A stretch of 64,000 nucleotides of DNA from Geomonas oryzisoli. Its GTDB lineage: Bacteria > Desulfobacterota > Desulfuromonadia > Geobacterales > Geobacteraceae. Where the stretch lies: the NCBI RefSeq assembly GCF_018986915.1, contig NZ_CP076723.1, forward strand, positions 2,017,501 through 2,081,500, given 5' to 3'. Below the pieces are notes generated by a model. It was not told the origin of the DNA and ran no database searches. It worked only from the letters and a program-made list of their open reading frames with translations. Positions within the stretch are counted from its first letter, which is position 1. Each line of letters begins with the position of its first letter. Shown here one piece after another: positions 25,179 to 32,991 of this stretch. The translations under genes were made by a program, and so were the position numbers.

Positions 25179-26537
25179 TCATTGCTCCTTGGCGATGCTC
25201 TTGAACACGTCTTCGAGCCTGACCAGCATCTCGTCGATGAGGTCGTAGCCGATGGTGAGGGCGGGCTCGATCCTGATGCTCTTGGCGTTGATGAAGGTGC
25301 CCGCGGTCAAGACGCGGCGGCTGAACATGCCCGAGGCGACCTGCCACCCCATCTCGTCGGTCGGGAAGTCCATGCCGATCAGGAGGCCCCTGCCGCGCAC
25401 TTCCTTCAGCACCTTCGGGTACTTCGCCTTCAGCCCCTCCAGCTTCTCTACGATGTACTCGCCTTTCTCGCGCGCCTGGCGCGGCAGATCTTCTTCCAGC
25501 ATCACGTTGATGTAGGCCAACGCCGCGGCGCAGGCGATCGGGTTGCCGCCGGTGGTGGTGGAGTGCATGAAGGGGTTGGGCTCCATGCATTCCCACACCT
25601 TCTTGCTGGCGAAGAAGCCGGAGCAGGGGATGACACCGCCGCCCAGCGCCTTGCCCAGGCAGATGATGTCCGGGGTCACGTTCCAGTGGTCCACGCCGAA
25701 CAGGGTGCCGGTGCGCCCGAGGCCGGTCTGCACCTCGTCCGCGATGAGGAGCACACCGTACTTGTCGCAGATCTCGCGCAGTTTCGGCCAGTAGTCGTCC
25801 GGCGGGATGATGGCGCCGGCCTCACCCTGGATCGGCTCGGCGATCATGGCGGCGATGCCGTCGCCCACCTGGTTTGCCGACTGGATCGCCTTCTCGACCG
25901 CGGCCGCGTCGCCGTAGGGTACGTGGCGCACGTTGCCCAGAAGCGGCAGGAGCGGCTCGCGGTACATCGCCTTGCCCATCAGGGTGAGCGGCCCCAGGGT
26001 CTTGCCGTGGAAGGCGCGCTCGGTGGAGATGAAACCGGCCTTGCCGGTGTAGAGCTTGGCGAGCTTCATGGCACCGTCCACCGCCTCGGTGCCGGAGTTG
26101 ATGAAGAAGCCGTACTGGATGTCGCCCGGGAGCAGGTGGGCGAGCACCTTGCCCAGGTGGGCGCGCAGCGGGTCGAGCATTTCCTGGCTGTACTGCGGGC
26201 TGCGGTCGAGCTGCGCCTTGGCGGCGGCGACGATCTTGGGGTGCCTGATGCCGGCGGAGTAGAGGCCGAAACCGCCCAGGATGTCGATGAACTCGCGGCC
26301 GCGGGTGTCGGTGAGGATGGAGCCCTGCCCGGTCCACTCGACGGAGGCGAAGTCGCCGGCCTCGGTCATGGACTTTCTGTACTTGAGCCACCCCTTGTTG
26401 ATGTGGTTGGCGAAGTTCTCAACGGTCTCCTGCTCGATCTTCTCGCGCTCCGCCGCCGGAACCTCGTGCTCCGGGGTCAGGAGCAGGTTCAGCATCCTCT
26501 GTGCTTCGCTTTGTGCGTACGCTACGTCTCTCGTCAT
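25179..26537 (-). CDS. patA: Putrescine aminotransferase, copy 1
   Basis: A 452-residue class III PLP aminotransferase very close in length and layout to E. coli PatA (459 residues), which transfers the amino group of putrescine or cadaverine to 2-oxoglutarate. Seen: phosphate loop NSGTEAVDGAMK (147-158), AFHGKTLG (175-182), PLP aspartate in LIADEVQTGLG (264-274), PLP lysine K296 (CLGKALGGGVIP). The block 25191-26551 is repeated almost perfectly at 33004-34364. ATG 26537 follows AAAGGAG. A sigma-54 promoter (26591) and paired palindromes (26818-26852) precede it. Confidence 0.9.
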   Translation of the reverse strand: MTRDVAYAQSEAQRMLNLLLTPEHEVPAAEREKIEQETVENFANHINKGWLKYRKSMTEAGDFASVEWTGQGSILTDTRGREFIDILGGFGLYSAGIRHPKIVAAAKAQLDRSPQYSQEMLDPLRAHLGKVLAHLLPGDIQYGFFINSGTEAVDGAMKLAKLYTGKAGFISTERAFHGKTLGPLTLMGKAMYREPLLPLLGNVRHVPYGDAAAVEKAIQSANQVGDGIAAMIAEPIQGEAGAIIPPDDYWPKLREICDKYGVLLIADEVQTGLGRTGTLFGVDHWNVTPDIICLGKALGGGVIPCSGFFASKKVWECMEPNPFMHSTTTGGNPIACAAALAYINVMLEEDLPRQAREKGEYIVEKLEGLKAKYPKVLKEVRGRGLLIGMDFPTDEMGWQVASGMFSRRVLTAGTFINAKSIRIEPALTIGYDLIDEMLVRLEDVFKSIAKEQ

Positions 26538-26551
26538 CACTGAATCTCCTT
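25191..26551 (-). repeat. 1361-bp direct duplication, copy 1
   Basis: Covers nearly all of patA copy 1 and its ribosome site. Offset to copy 2 is 7813 bp with the same orientation. The only difference noticed is at 26533 (G) versus 34346 (A), changing codon 2 from Thr to Met. Sequence on both sides diverges abruptly. Confidence 0.9.
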
Positions 26552-26590
26552 TAGACAGCAAAATGCGATGTGATATCGCTTTCTAATTTT

Positions 26591-26605
26591 GCACGGGACA
26601 TGCCA
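26591..26605 (-). promoter_or_regulatory. Sigma-54 promoter of patA copy 1
   Basis: Minus-strand TGGCATGTCCCGTGC, GG-N10-GC, close to TGGCAC-N5-TTGC. Predicted transcription start near 26579, about 42 bp before the patA ATG. Confidence 0.7.
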
Positions 26606-26817
26606 CGCTGAAAGGAGGCGTGACCGGAGAAGCGGCTGGAGGCGTGTTGGCAACTGGTCAGGTGGCCGAAGCTATTTTTGGTATACGGCTGATATAAAAC
26701 GATATTTCGTATACGCTGTTGATCGTGGTGAGCCCCGGTCTGAACTGCTTTTTTTTTCTGGAGGCAGGGGGGCGGCGCTGGCGTGCGCGGCGCTGGGATA
26801 CCTGAGGCATGGTTTGG

Positions 26818-26852
26818 GATGCATTGCCGCATCTTGGCTGCGGGTTTGCATC
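26818..26852. promoter_or_regulatory. Tandem activator palindromes upstream of patA
   Basis: Perfect GATGC-ATTGCC-GCATC (26818-26833) and GCTGC-GGGTTT-GCATC (26837-26852), 19 bp start to start, about 220-240 bp upstream of the -24 box. Besides these, the promoter, a 12-bp tandem repeat and a hairpin, the 426-bp stretch 26538-26963 shows nothing. Confidence 0.7.
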
Positions 26853-26856
26853 CGGG

Positions 26857-26902
26857 CGTGGACAGGAACGTGGACAGGAACGTGGACAGGAACGTGGACA
26901 GG
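26857..26902. repeat. 12-bp tandem repeat, 3.8 copies
   Basis: Unit cgtggacaggaa, three exact copies at 26857-26892 plus ten bases of a fourth. It lies directly next to the activator palindromes and between patA and the outer-membrane protein gene. Confidence 0.9.
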
Positions 26903-26922
26903 GAGAAAACTGGAAGGGGAGA

Positions 26923-26950
26923 CTGCAGGGGGGGCGTCCCCCCCCTGCAG
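26923..26950 (-). terminator. Strong hairpin after outer-membrane protein gene
   Basis: CTGCAGGGGGG and CCCCCCCTGCAG arms around a 2-4 base loop, 14 bases beyond the stop. It lacks a T run, so it may stabilise the 3' end or act as a weak terminator. Confidence 0.55.
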
Positions 26951-26963
26951 ATAGGCGGGGTAT

Positions 26964-27764
26964 TTAGAACGAGAGCATGGCTTTGATGCCGTAACAGTTT
27001 TTCGCGCCGATGCCGACGTTTTTGGCGTTGCTGCTCAGATGGTCGGAAAAGATGTAGGAGGGGGTGATGGTCACGTTATTCAACACCTTGTAGTCGATTG
27101 TGGCGGAAAGCTCGTAGTTGTGCCAGTCGCTGTAGATGCCGCTGCGGGAATCGAGATCGGTGTAGGCGGCGCTGGGGTTGTGCTGGTTGTAGGAAACCAA
27201 CGCCCCCAGGTTAAGAGTCAGCTTGTCCTGGATAAGGGGTACGGGCTGGGCGACCGAGGCGGTATAGAAAAGACCGTCGTTGCGCGCCTCCAGGAAGTCC
27301 CAGTAGATTCCCAGGGTCGGGTTGAGCAGGGTGTTGTAGGTGGCACGCAGGTAGAACTCGGCGGTATCCTCGGCGGCATCGAGCGAGAAGTACTGGGCGC
27401 CGACGTTGATGGTGACGTCCTTCACAAGCTCCGGAAGGGCGTAATTGATGATAGCGTCGTTCTCGGTGGTCTTCGCCTTGGCGTAGCCGTTGGCGCGGTT
27501 CTGATTGTTGAACCAGTAGCTGAAAGTGAAGGAGTTGTAGGTAAGATCCATGCCCCCCTGGGTGACGAAGGAACTGTTGGCGTTGAGCTGGTTGCCGCGG
27601 AAGAGGTACTTGTTCATCACTCCGATGTAGACATCGCCGTTCACCTTGGGCCCGGGGGGGAGGGCCGGCGCCTCGCCCTTTGCATGCGGATCGCCGTCCG
27701 CCGCCATTACCGCCGAGCCTAACATCAGAACCAACGCTGCTGCCAATAAACCGCTTTTGCTCAT
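26964..27764 (-). CDS. Outer-membrane porin-like protein (TorF-like)
   Basis: A 266-residue exported protein: signal peptide ending AVMAA (residues 1-22), then alternating polar/aromatic strands and a C-terminal phenylalanine after K-A-M-L-S, the usual signal for outer-membrane barrel assembly. The motif DVYIGVMNKYLFRGNQLN near the start resembles the TorF family of putative porins. CCAAAGGAGG precedes the ATG. A sigma-54 promoter at 27843 and a pair of activator palindromes at 28021-28055 lie upstream, so it probably belongs to the amine regulon and admits the substrate through the outer membrane. Confidence 0.7.
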   Translation of the reverse strand: MSKSGLLAAALVLMLGSAVMAADGDPHAKGEAPALPPGPKVNGDVYIGVMNKYLFRGNQLNANSSFVTQGGMDLTYNSFTFSYWFNNQNRANGYAKAKTTENDAIINYALPELVKDVTINVGAQYFSLDAAEDTAEFYLRATYNTLLNPTLGIYWDFLEARNDGLFYTASVAQPVPLIQDKLTLNLGALVSYNQHNPSAAYTDLDSRSGIYSDWHNYELSATIDYKVLNNVTITPSYIFSDHLSSNAKNVGIGAKNCYGIKAMLSF

Positions 27765-27842
27765 CTCTTCCTCCTTTGGGTGAAGTACAACAGTTTTTTA
27801 CATTGCAGTTGCTCATGAGGGGACTTTTGGGCGGGATGATCA

Positions 27843-27857
27843 GCACGAGGCGTGCCA
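27843..27857 (-). promoter_or_regulatory. Sigma-54 promoter of the porin-like gene
   Basis: Minus-strand TGGCACGCCTCGTGC: perfect -24 box, GG-N10-GC spacing, GTGC at -12. Predicted start near 27831, giving a leader of about 67 bases. Confidence 0.75.
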
Positions 27858-28020
27858 GATGCGTATACGGTTGGCGATGCAGTGGCGTATTCCCGGGAGA
27901 TTGGCAGGAAAAACCTGTTTTGCAGGATGATTTGGGATGGCAGAGGGGCGGTCGGGTGAGGCGGTGGGCGTTGTGAAATGGTCGGCCAGGGGCTGGCGAC
28001 GATACCGCCAACCCCTGTTT

Positions 28021-28055
28021 GATGCAATTCGGCATCATGAATGCGGCGAGGCATC
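28021..28055. promoter_or_regulatory. Tandem activator palindromes upstream of porin-like gene
   Basis: Perfect GATGC-AATTCG-GCATC (28021-28036) and AATGC-GGCGAG-GCATC (28040-28055), 19 bp start to start, 165-200 bp upstream of the promoter. I see nothing else in the rest of the 319-bp stretch 27765-28083. Confidence 0.75.
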
Positions 28056-28083
28056 CGCCGCGAGGGGGGAGAGGGAGGGGAAG

Positions 28084-29865
28084 CTAGGAAACGCCGTACT
28101 TCTTGAGCTTGCGGGCCACGGTGGACTGGTTGATCCCGAGTGCCTCGGCGATCCGGTACTGGTTGCCGTGCTCCTTCATGGCGTCGCTCAACAACGAACG
28201 CTCCACGCTTTCCAGGATCTGCTCCAGGGTCATGTCACCTGGCCACACCGGCAGGGTCTGCTCCGACTGCGACAGCGGTTTCTCTTCGAGACTGCCGAAA
28301 AGCTGCTTGGGGAGGTCCTGCAGGTCGATCACCTCGGTCTCGGACATGACCACCAGCCGCTCGCACAGGTTCATCAGTTCGCGCACGTTGCCGGGATAGC
28401 TGTAGGCAAGCAGGGCGTCGAGGGCGGCGCGGGCCAGACGCTTCTGCTTGCCGACCTTCTGGCTGAAATAGTCGATGTAGTGGCGGATGAGCGGTAAGAG
28501 GCATTCCTGGCGTTCGCGCAACGCGGGGATGTAGAGCGGGATCACGTTGAGGCGGTAGTAGAGGTCGAGGCGGAAGGTCTTTTCCACCACCATCTTTTCC
28601 AGGTCGCGGTGTGTGGCGGCGATGATGCGCACGTCGACCGTCCGCCCGGTGGTGCCGCCGAGCCTGGTCACGCGCCCGTCCTCGAGAAAGCGCAAAAGCT
28701 TCACCTGGGAGGCCAGCGGCAGTTCCGCGATCTCGTCCAGGAAGAGGATGCCGTTGTCGGCGAGCTCGAGGTAGCCGGGCTTGGCGGTCTGGGCGCCGGT
28801 GAAGGCGCCGCGTTCGTGCCCGAACAGTTCGGATTCGATGAGCGACTCCGGGATGGCGCCGCAGTTGAGCTTGATGATGGGCTTGGCGCTGCGGCTCGAA
28901 TTCTTGTGGATCAGGTCGGCAAAGAGCCCCTTGCCGACGCCGGATTCACCGTGGATCAGCACGGTCGAGTCGGCGGAGCTCACCTTGACCGCCTGGCGCA
29001 GGGCGGTGATCATGCGCGGGCTCTTGGCGATGATGGTCTGGGAGGCGAGCTCGGCCTGCTGCTGCTCCAGCATGTGGTGCCAGAACTGCCCCTTGATGGC
29101 TTCCTGGTCCTCCAGTTCGCGCTGCAGCTTGTCGATCTCGGTGATGTCCCGCTCCGAGACCACCACCCTGATGATGCCCCCCTCGTCGCCGAAAACCGGC
29201 GTGCCGGTGACGATGAGCTTGCGGTTTCCTTCGTTGACCAGCATGTTGACCACGCCCTTGGACCCGAGTACTTCCAGTGCAGGCGAGCGTTCCATGTACC
29301 CCTGCTCGATCAGTTCGCGCGCGGTCAGGCCGACCACCACCTCTTTCTTGACCCGGTTGTTGCGCTCGGCGGCCGGATTGACGCGCAGCACCACACCGTA
29401 GCCGTCGAATACCCAGAGTCCCTCCGAGGAGGAGTCGATGATGGCAGCCAGCTCCTTGGTTAGTTCCCGGAACGACCGCAACTGCCGGGTCATGATCTCG
29501 AGATCGGTGTTCTCCACGAAGACGCAGATGGCGCCGGATACCTCGTCGTCGACCATCACCGGGCTCACCGTGACCAGGAAGCTCGTTTCCCCCCTCTGAA
29601 CCGACAACTCGAAGCGGGGCCTGCGGTCGCGCATGGTCTCCACCACCTTGCTCCACAGCGCGGGGAACTGTTCTCTCAGGGAACTGCCCGGGTAGATGTC
29701 GAGGCTAACGCGACTGACCCGGTCGGACAGCAGCACGGTTCCGGCGGTGTTCACCGAGATGATGCCGTCGCCCATGGCGTTGTACTGCGCTGCATTGAAT
29801 GCGTCCTGGTGGGTCTGCTCCGGGGTGGGGGCGGTTTCGCCCACGAAATCAGCCATTATCGTCAT
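28084..29865 (-). CDS. TyrR-like sigma-54 activator with two PAS domains
   Basis: A 593-residue enhancer-binding protein. Two PAS-like domains (about 20-125 and 135-245) precede the AAA+ domain with Walker A GESGVGKG (306-313), the sigma-54 contact loop GAFTGA (353-358) and LFLDEIAELPL. The C-terminal helix-turn-helix (about 545-593, ending YRIAEALGINQSTVARKLKKYGVS in pieces) is of TyrR type, not Fis/NtrC type. TyrR-type proteins bind palindromes with a 6-bp centre, matching GATGC-N6-GCATC here. No receiver domain, so it probably senses a small molecule. ATG 29865 follows CAGGAG. Likely master regulator of the surrounding amine genes. Confidence 0.9.
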   Translation of the reverse strand: MTIMADFVGETAPTPEQTHQDAFNAAQYNAMGDGIISVNTAGTVLLSDRVSRVSLDIYPGSSLREQFPALWSKVVETMRDRRPRFELSVQRGETSFLVTVSPVMVDDEVSGAICVFVENTDLEIMTRQLRSFRELTKELAAIIDSSSEGLWVFDGYGVVLRVNPAAERNNRVKKEVVVGLTARELIEQGYMERSPALEVLGSKGVVNMLVNEGNRKLIVTGTPVFGDEGGIIRVVVSERDITEIDKLQRELEDQEAIKGQFWHHMLEQQQAELASQTIIAKSPRMITALRQAVKVSSADSTVLIHGESGVGKGLFADLIHKNSSRSAKPIIKLNCGAIPESLIESELFGHERGAFTGAQTAKPGYLELADNGILFLDEIAELPLASQVKLLRFLEDGRVTRLGGTTGRTVDVRIIAATHRDLEKMVVEKTFRLDLYYRLNVIPLYIPALRERQECLLPLIRHYIDYFSQKVGKQKRLARAALDALLAYSYPGNVRELMNLCERLVVMSETEVIDLQDLPKQLFGSLEEKPLSQSEQTLPVWPGDMTLEQILESVERSLLSDAMKEHGNQYRIAEALGINQSTVARKLKKYGVS

Positions 29866-29890
29866 CTGGTTCTCCTGCCGCGGCGGTTGG

Positions 29891-29926
29891 GATGCCGTGG
29901 TGTGCCAATAAATGCATAGCTGCATC
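29891..29926. promoter_or_regulatory. Palindromes at the activator gene's own promoter
   Basis: AATGC-ATAGCT-GCATC (29911-29926) and a weaker GATGC-CGTGGT-GTGCC (29891-29906), 20 bp start to start, only 25-60 bp from the activator start codon. The weaker one overlaps a sequence (TGGCACACCACGGCA on the minus strand) that resembles a sigma-54 promoter but has one base too few between GG and GC. Binding here would favour autorepression. Confidence 0.5.
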
Positions 29927-30139
29927 AAAAATGCAAGAAGGAATGCCGTGGCAGGATTTATTCACGATCCGCGCCGATTCCGTATACGGGGCGCGCTCCT
30001 GGTAGGAGGACGCGATGAAAGGGCAGTTTATGTGCCGGGCAGGTTCGGAACCCGAGATTGCCGCCTTTGTCCTAACGCCGGTTTTCATCATCTGGGCCGG
30101 CAACCCGCCTGAGAGGATGCTAACCGTGATGCCGGAGTT

Positions 30140-30174
30140 GATGCTGATTCGCATTGTCGATGCAGTTGAGCATC
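30140..30174. promoter_or_regulatory. Tandem activator palindromes upstream of gabT
   Basis: GATGC-TGATTC-GCATT (30140-30155) and perfect GATGC-AGTTGA-GCATC (30159-30174), 19 bp start to start, roughly 110-140 bp before the candidate gabT promoter. The rest of the 506-bp divergent region 29866-30371 shows no gene. Confidence 0.75.
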
Positions 30175-30280
30175 AACCGATGCCGTTCGATGGGAGCGTT
30201 TGCCGGGCAGGGCAGGGCAGGTGCCATGCAAAGTGGGGGAAAAAGGGCGAAAGAAGGGGAAGGGTGAGGCGGGGGAGCTT

Positions 30281-30295
30281 TGGTACGTTCCTTGA
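30281..30295 (+). promoter_or_regulatory. Candidate sigma-54 promoter of gabT
   Basis: TGGTACGTTCCTTGA keeps GG and the TTG of the -12 box at the right spacing but has A for C in the final GC. A second candidate, CGGCATGCACCGGGC at 30319-30333, keeps GG-N10-GC but fits the flanks less well. Either would place the start 25-65 bp before gabT. Confidence 0.45.
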
Positions 30296-30371
30296 TAACC
30301 TGGTTACCCGGTGCCCGGCGGCATGCACCGGGCGCGCATGCAATCTACTTCAGTCAAAGGAGCCAGAATCG

Positions 30372-31673
30372 ATGAGAACCCCAGAAGTGTCGCAAGCGTT
30401 GCGCAACAAGCATGTACCGCCCGGTGTGAGCATTTTGTCCCCGTCCTTCGTCAAGGAGGCCCGTGGCGCCATTATCGTGGATACCGAAGGTCGCGAATTT
30501 ATCGACTTCGCCGGGGGGATCGGCGTCGCCAACGTCGGGCACTGCCATCCCAAGGTCGTCGCCGCCGTCAAGGACCAAGCCGAGAAGTTCCTGCACACCT
30601 GCTTCCACATCGTCCCCTACGACCTGTACATCGACCTCGCGGCGCGGTTGAACGAACTGGCACCCGGCGACGGGGACAAGATGACCATCTTCCTCAATTC
30701 CGGCGCGGAGGCCGTGGAAAATGCCATCAAGATCGCGCGCCACGCCACCGGGCGCCCCTCGGTGATCGCCTTCGAGAACGGCTTTCACGGGCGTACCAAC
30801 CTCACCATGACCCTCACCAGCAAGGTGAAGCCGTACAAGCTCGGTTTCGGGCCCTTCGCGCCGGAAATCTACCGGATGCCCTACGCCTACTGCTACCGCT
30901 GTCCCTTCGGGCTCAAGCACCCAGGCTGCAACACCGCCTGCGCAGAACACCTGGAGGAATTCTTCATAAGCCACGTCGCCGCCGAGAAGACTGCAGCGGT
31001 CATCGCCGAGCCGATCCAGGGGGAAGGGGGCTTCGTCACCCCGCCCCCCGAATACTTCCCCAAACTGCGCGAGATCTGCGACAAGCACGGCATCATGCTG
31101 ATCATCGACGAGGTGCAGACCGGGATGGGGCGCACCGGCAAGTTGTTCGCCATCGATCACTGGGGAGTGGTCCCCGACCTGGTTACCACGGCCAAGAGCC
31201 TGGGGGGCGGACTCCCCATCTCGGCGGTAACCGGGAAGGCCGAAGTTATGAGCGCGCCGCACGTAGGGGGGCTGGGAGGGACCTACGGGGGGAACCCCAT
31301 CGCGCTGGCAGCGGCCCAGGCGGTGCTGGAGATATTCACCACCGACGGCCTGCTCGCTCGCGCCGAGGAACTGGGCGTGAAGATGCGCGCCCGCTTCGAC
31401 GAGATGCAAACGCGCCACGAGATCATCGGCGAGGTGCGCGGCAAGGGGCCCATGCTGGCCCTGGAACTGGTGCGCGACCGGGAGAGCAAGGAGCCTGCGG
31501 CGGCTGAGGCGAAGAAACTGGTCAACCTCTGCTATCAGAAAGGGCTGGTGGTCCTGTCCTGCGGCAACCACGGCAACGTGATCCGAACACTGATGCCGCT
31601 GGTCATCACCGACGCCGAGCTGGAGCGCGGCATGTCCATTCTCGAGGAGTCTCTGCAGGAACTGAGGGGCTAG
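30372..31673 (+). CDS. gabT: 4-Aminobutyrate aminotransferase
   Basis: A 433-residue class III aminotransferase of the GABA type, converting GABA and 2-oxoglutarate to succinate semialdehyde and glutamate. Seen: NSGAEAVENAIK (109-120), GFHGRTN (137-143), AEPIQGEGGF (212-221), PLP aspartate in IIDEVQTGMGRTG (244-256), K275 (TTAKSLGGGLP). An insert at 174-190 holds four cysteines (C174, C177, C186, C190) in a zinc- or iron-sulfur-like spacing. ATG 30372 follows AAAGGAG; about 119 upstream in-frame codons are promoter sequence. Divergent from the activator gene. 5-Aminovalerate could be an alternative substrate. Confidence 0.9.
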   Translation: MRTPEVSQALRNKHVPPGVSILSPSFVKEARGAIIVDTEGREFIDFAGGIGVANVGHCHPKVVAAVKDQAEKFLHTCFHIVPYDLYIDLAARLNELAPGDGDKMTIFLNSGAEAVENAIKIARHATGRPSVIAFENGFHGRTNLTMTLTSKVKPYKLGFGPFAPEIYRMPYAYCYRCPFGLKHPGCNTACAEHLEEFFISHVAAEKTAAVIAEPIQGEGGFVTPPPEYFPKLREICDKHGIMLIIDEVQTGMGRTGKLFAIDHWGVVPDLVTTAKSLGGGLPISAVTGKAEVMSAPHVGGLGGTYGGNPIALAAAQAVLEIFTTDGLLARAEELGVKMRARFDEMQTRHEIIGEVRGKGPMLALELVRDRESKEPAAAEAKKLVNLCYQKGLVVLSCGNHGNVIRTLMPLVITDAELERGMSILEESLQELRG

Positions 31674-31679
31674 GATCAA

Positions 31680-31715
31680 GGCGCAGCCGGCGGGTGTCTC
31701 ACTGCCGGCTGCGCC
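31680..31715 (+). terminator. Strong hairpin between gabT and moaD-like gene
   Basis: GGCGCAGCCGGC and GCCGGCTGCGCC form a perfect 12-bp stem with a 12-base loop, followed by GTTTCC. The T run is short, so it may attenuate and stabilise instead of fully terminating, leaving some read-through into the MoaD-like gene. Confidence 0.6.
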
Positions 31716-31736
31716 GTTTCCGCATCGGAGGGTGCA

Positions 31737-31961
31737 TTGAAAGTAACCATCAAGCTTTTCGCTCACTACCGCATCGGCAGGTTCAGGGAGGCCGTGCGCG
31801 AGTATGCTCCGGGCACCTCGGTGCGCGCCGGCATCGCCGAGCTCAGGTTCAACGAGCCCGGCCCGGGCGTGATCCTGGTTAACGGTGCCCCGGCACAGCT
31901 GGACCACGTGCTGCAGGAGGGGGACACAGTGGCCCTCTTTCCGCTCATCTCCGGGGGGTAG
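31737..31961 (+). CDS. MoaD/ThiS-like sulfur-carrier protein
   Basis: A 74-residue beta-grasp protein ending in LISGG, the C-terminal Gly-Gly that is adenylated and thiocarboxylated in MoaD/ThiS proteins. The strands MKVTIKLFAHYR, GVILVNGAPAQ and GDTVALFPLI are in the usual order. It starts with TTG at 31737, with CGGAGGG upstream, which suggests low translation. Given two tungsten oxidoreductases and a ThiF-like activating enzyme nearby, it most likely supplies sulfur for the pterin cofactor. It is 63 bp from gabT. Confidence 0.8.
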   Translation: MKVTIKLFAHYRIGRFREAVREYAPGTSVRAGIAELRFNEPGPGVILVNGAPAQLDHVLQEGDTVALFPLISGG

Positions 31962-31978
31962 CCCGTACTCACTCTGCT

Positions 31979-32818
31979 TCAGGTCAAAAGTGCGATTGCC
32001 GCCAGCGCGGTCGCAATTCCCCCCATCTGCAGCCGCGAAACCCGCTCCTTTAGTATCAGCCAGGCCAGAAAGACGGTGGCGCCCGGAAAGAGGGAGCTGA
32101 GCACCGCCGCCACGTCCATCCTCCCCGATTGTCCCGCCACGATGTAAAACCCGTTGCCGGCAACGTCGAGAAATGCGTTGAGAAGCACCATCCGCCAGGG
32201 GAGTGCGCCCCAGTCGCCGCCCCCCTGTTTTCCGGCAGCCATAAACAAGAGCAGCACCAGGACCCCGCCGCAGCGGACCGCTACCATCGGCCAGAGTACC
32301 GCTCCGCCGCTCGCGCTATGCATGAGTATCAGGAAAAGCCCCAGGCAGCTCCCGGAAAGTAGCGGCAGCCAGACGTGGATGGGCTTGAGCGGTTCTACCG
32401 GCCCCTGCGCATCTTCCCGGCACAGAAACCACACCGAGGCAAGGGCAAGTGCCAGCCCGGCCACCACCTTCCCGTCGGGAATCCCCTGGGTGAGCATACC
32501 CACGATCACCGGGAGCGCAGCCGCGGTGAGTGCGGACAGCGGCGCGGCGAGGCTCAGCCGGCCAAGCGTCATGGACCGGTACAGCAGCAGGATACCCAGG
32601 GCGTCGAAGCCGCCGGCAAGCATGTTGAGCGCCCACCCCCCGGCAGTTACCGGTGTTTCCCGTACCAGCAGGGCCACCGGGACCAGCATGGCGAGCCCTG
32701 AGGCGATGGTGGCCAGGGTCATGAAGAAGGCACCGGTGCGGCGGCTGCTGGTGCCGCCGATGAAGTCGCAGGTCCCCCAGCAGAAGGCTGTCGCGAGACC
32801 GCAGAGCACGGAGAGCAT
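31979..32818 (-). CDS. EamA/DMT-family transporter
   Basis: A 279-residue membrane protein with ten hydrophobic spans in two internally similar halves, as in the drug/metabolite transporter superfamily. The opening LCGLATAFCWGTCDFIGG and the late segment LSSLFPGATVFLAWLILKERVS are characteristic of EamA repeats. AAAGGTG precedes the ATG. Such carriers export amino acids or other metabolites. It is convergent with the MoaD-like gene, and no palindrome or sigma-54 promoter was seen before it. Confidence 0.85.
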   Translation of the reverse strand: MLSVLCGLATAFCWGTCDFIGGTSSRRTGAFFMTLATIASGLAMLVPVALLVRETPVTAGGWALNMLAGGFDALGILLLYRSMTLGRLSLAAPLSALTAAALPVIVGMLTQGIPDGKVVAGLALALASVWFLCREDAQGPVEPLKPIHVWLPLLSGSCLGLFLILMHSASGGAVLWPMVAVRCGGVLVLLLFMAAGKQGGGDWGALPWRMVLLNAFLDVAGNGFYIVAGQSGRMDVAAVLSSLFPGATVFLAWLILKERVSRLQMGGIATALAAIALLT

Positions 32819-32883
32819 GGTGGTTCACCTTTAAGGTAGTAGTTGAGGGTTAGGGCGCAATAAGTTGTTACAGCATAGTTGTC

Positions 32884-32917
32884 AAAAAGGGGGCGCGCGA
32901 AAGCGCCCCCCCTTTAT
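32884..32917 (-). terminator. Terminator of the AOR2-patA copy 2 operon
   Basis: AAGGGGGCGC and GCGCCCCCCTT arms with a GCGAAA-type loop. On the minus strand it is followed by TTTTTGAC, placing it about 75 bp after the patA copy 2 stop. Confidence 0.85.
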
Positions 32918-32991
32918 TTGAATCGTTCCGGATTACGTGGCGATGCGTGTCGGTTTCCCGCCTTAGAGCCCTTTCCCTCTAGCCGCGGCGG

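Noticed and set aside
25128-29990. GTATAC palindromes in several gaps of the amine region
   Set aside because: The hexamer is also present at about 1427 and 13667 and is expected several times by chance in AT-richer gaps; spacing to promoters is irregular.
30015-30371. N-terminal extension of gabT in frame from 30015
   Set aside because: The stretch contains the activator palindromes and promoter candidates, and a good ribosome site precedes ATG 30372, where the family normally starts.
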